A stretch of DNA of 7,234 nt from an uncultured Holophagales bacterium (GTDB taxonomy: Bacteria; Acidobacteriota; Thermoanaerobaculia; UBA5066). The notes under the pieces were generated by a model that was not told the DNA's origin, searched no databases, and worked only from the letters and a program-made list of their open reading frames with translations. The position numbers and the translations under genes were made by a program. The stretch lies in the NCBI GenBank assembly GCA_937864895.1, contig CALMDF010000323.1, positions 1 through 7,234 of the forward strand. The letters are read 5' to 3'. Numbering within the stretch: the stretch's first letter is position 1; each line of letters starts with the position of its first letter. Shown here piece by piece: positions 7,051 through 7,234 of this stretch.

Positions 7051-7234
7051 AGGCCGCTTTCGCGTCCATCGATTCCGACCGCGTCTCCTCGGCCGGGACG
7101 AACCGCCGGACGAGGACCTCGTCGAGGGAAAGGACGCCTGCCCCGAACGCGGCGAGGTATCCGAACCCGAGGAGGTAGAGGAACTCCACCGCCCCGTAGA
7201 GGTCCCCGGCGGTCGCGAGCTCTTCGCGCTTCGC
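7049..7234 (-). CDS. C-terminal part of a membrane protein, probably DoxX-like (partial at window edge)
   Basis: The minus strand is open from the right edge to a TGA at 7049-7051, giving the last 61 residues of a protein whose start is outside the window. It reads as a short loop (KREELATAGDLYG), then a hydrophobic helix, then GAGVLSLDEVLVRRF and a hydrophilic tail ending MDAKAA. A last membrane helix followed by a G-x-G-x-x-SLD-type segment is what the C-terminus of DoxX-family proteins looks like, so DoxX is the best guess. Codon use is GC-rich at third positions, as in the neighbours, which supports real coding. It is convergent with the hydroxylase-family gene. The family call rests on a short segment and could be wrong; the existence of a gene is more certain. 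Confidence 0.6.
   Translation of the reverse strand, partial: AKREELATAGDLYGAVEFLYLLGFGYLAAFGAGVLSLDEVLVRRFVPAEETRSESMDAKAA

Overview
The window is very GC-rich, with GTG starts, short intergenic gaps and long spurious antisense ORFs. This suggests a high-GC environmental bacterium. An Acidobacteriota (Thermoanaerobaculia-like) or Gemmatimonadota-type genome is my guess from general character only, and no marker gene here settles it. There are no rRNA or tRNA genes, CRISPR arrays, insertion sequences or phage genes that I can see.

Layout. Positions 26-5255 hold six genes on the minus strand, packed like one operon and transcribed from right to left: an exported DUF3179 protein (4266-5255), an exported TlpA-like thioredoxin (3698-4255), a polytopic GT-C/DUF2029-type glycosyltransferase (2277-3701), a DPM1-like family 2 glycosyltransferase (1537-2280), a small AhpD-like protein of the arsenosugar-associated kind (1180-1512), and the arsenosugar radical SAM protein ArsS (26-1168). 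Gaps are 10, -4, -4, 24 and 11 bp. A 134-bp divergent region (5256-5389) separates this block from plus-strand genes: a second AhpD/carboxymuconolactone-decarboxylase-family peroxidase-related protein (5390-5938), followed by a 13-bp perfect hairpin, and then a sterol desaturase/fatty acid hydroxylase-family membrane protein (6163-7029) with its own candidate promoter. The right edge carries the C-terminal 61 residues of a minus-strand membrane protein, probably DoxX-like, convergent with the hydroxylase.

How the genes may work together. ArsS makes the ribosyl-arsenic precursor of arsenosugars in known pathways, and the small AhpD-like protein is its usual companion. No arsenite methyltransferase (ArsM) lies in the window; it could lie beyond position 1 or elsewhere. 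The unusual part is that this pair sits downstream of a two-step membrane glycosylation module: a GT2 of the type that loads sugar onto a polyprenyl phosphate, and a GT-C enzyme of the type that uses such lipid-linked donors. Two exported redox-type proteins lie at the head. A link between arsenosugar chemistry and a lipid-linked or cell-envelope product is a hypothesis from gene order, not something the sequence proves.
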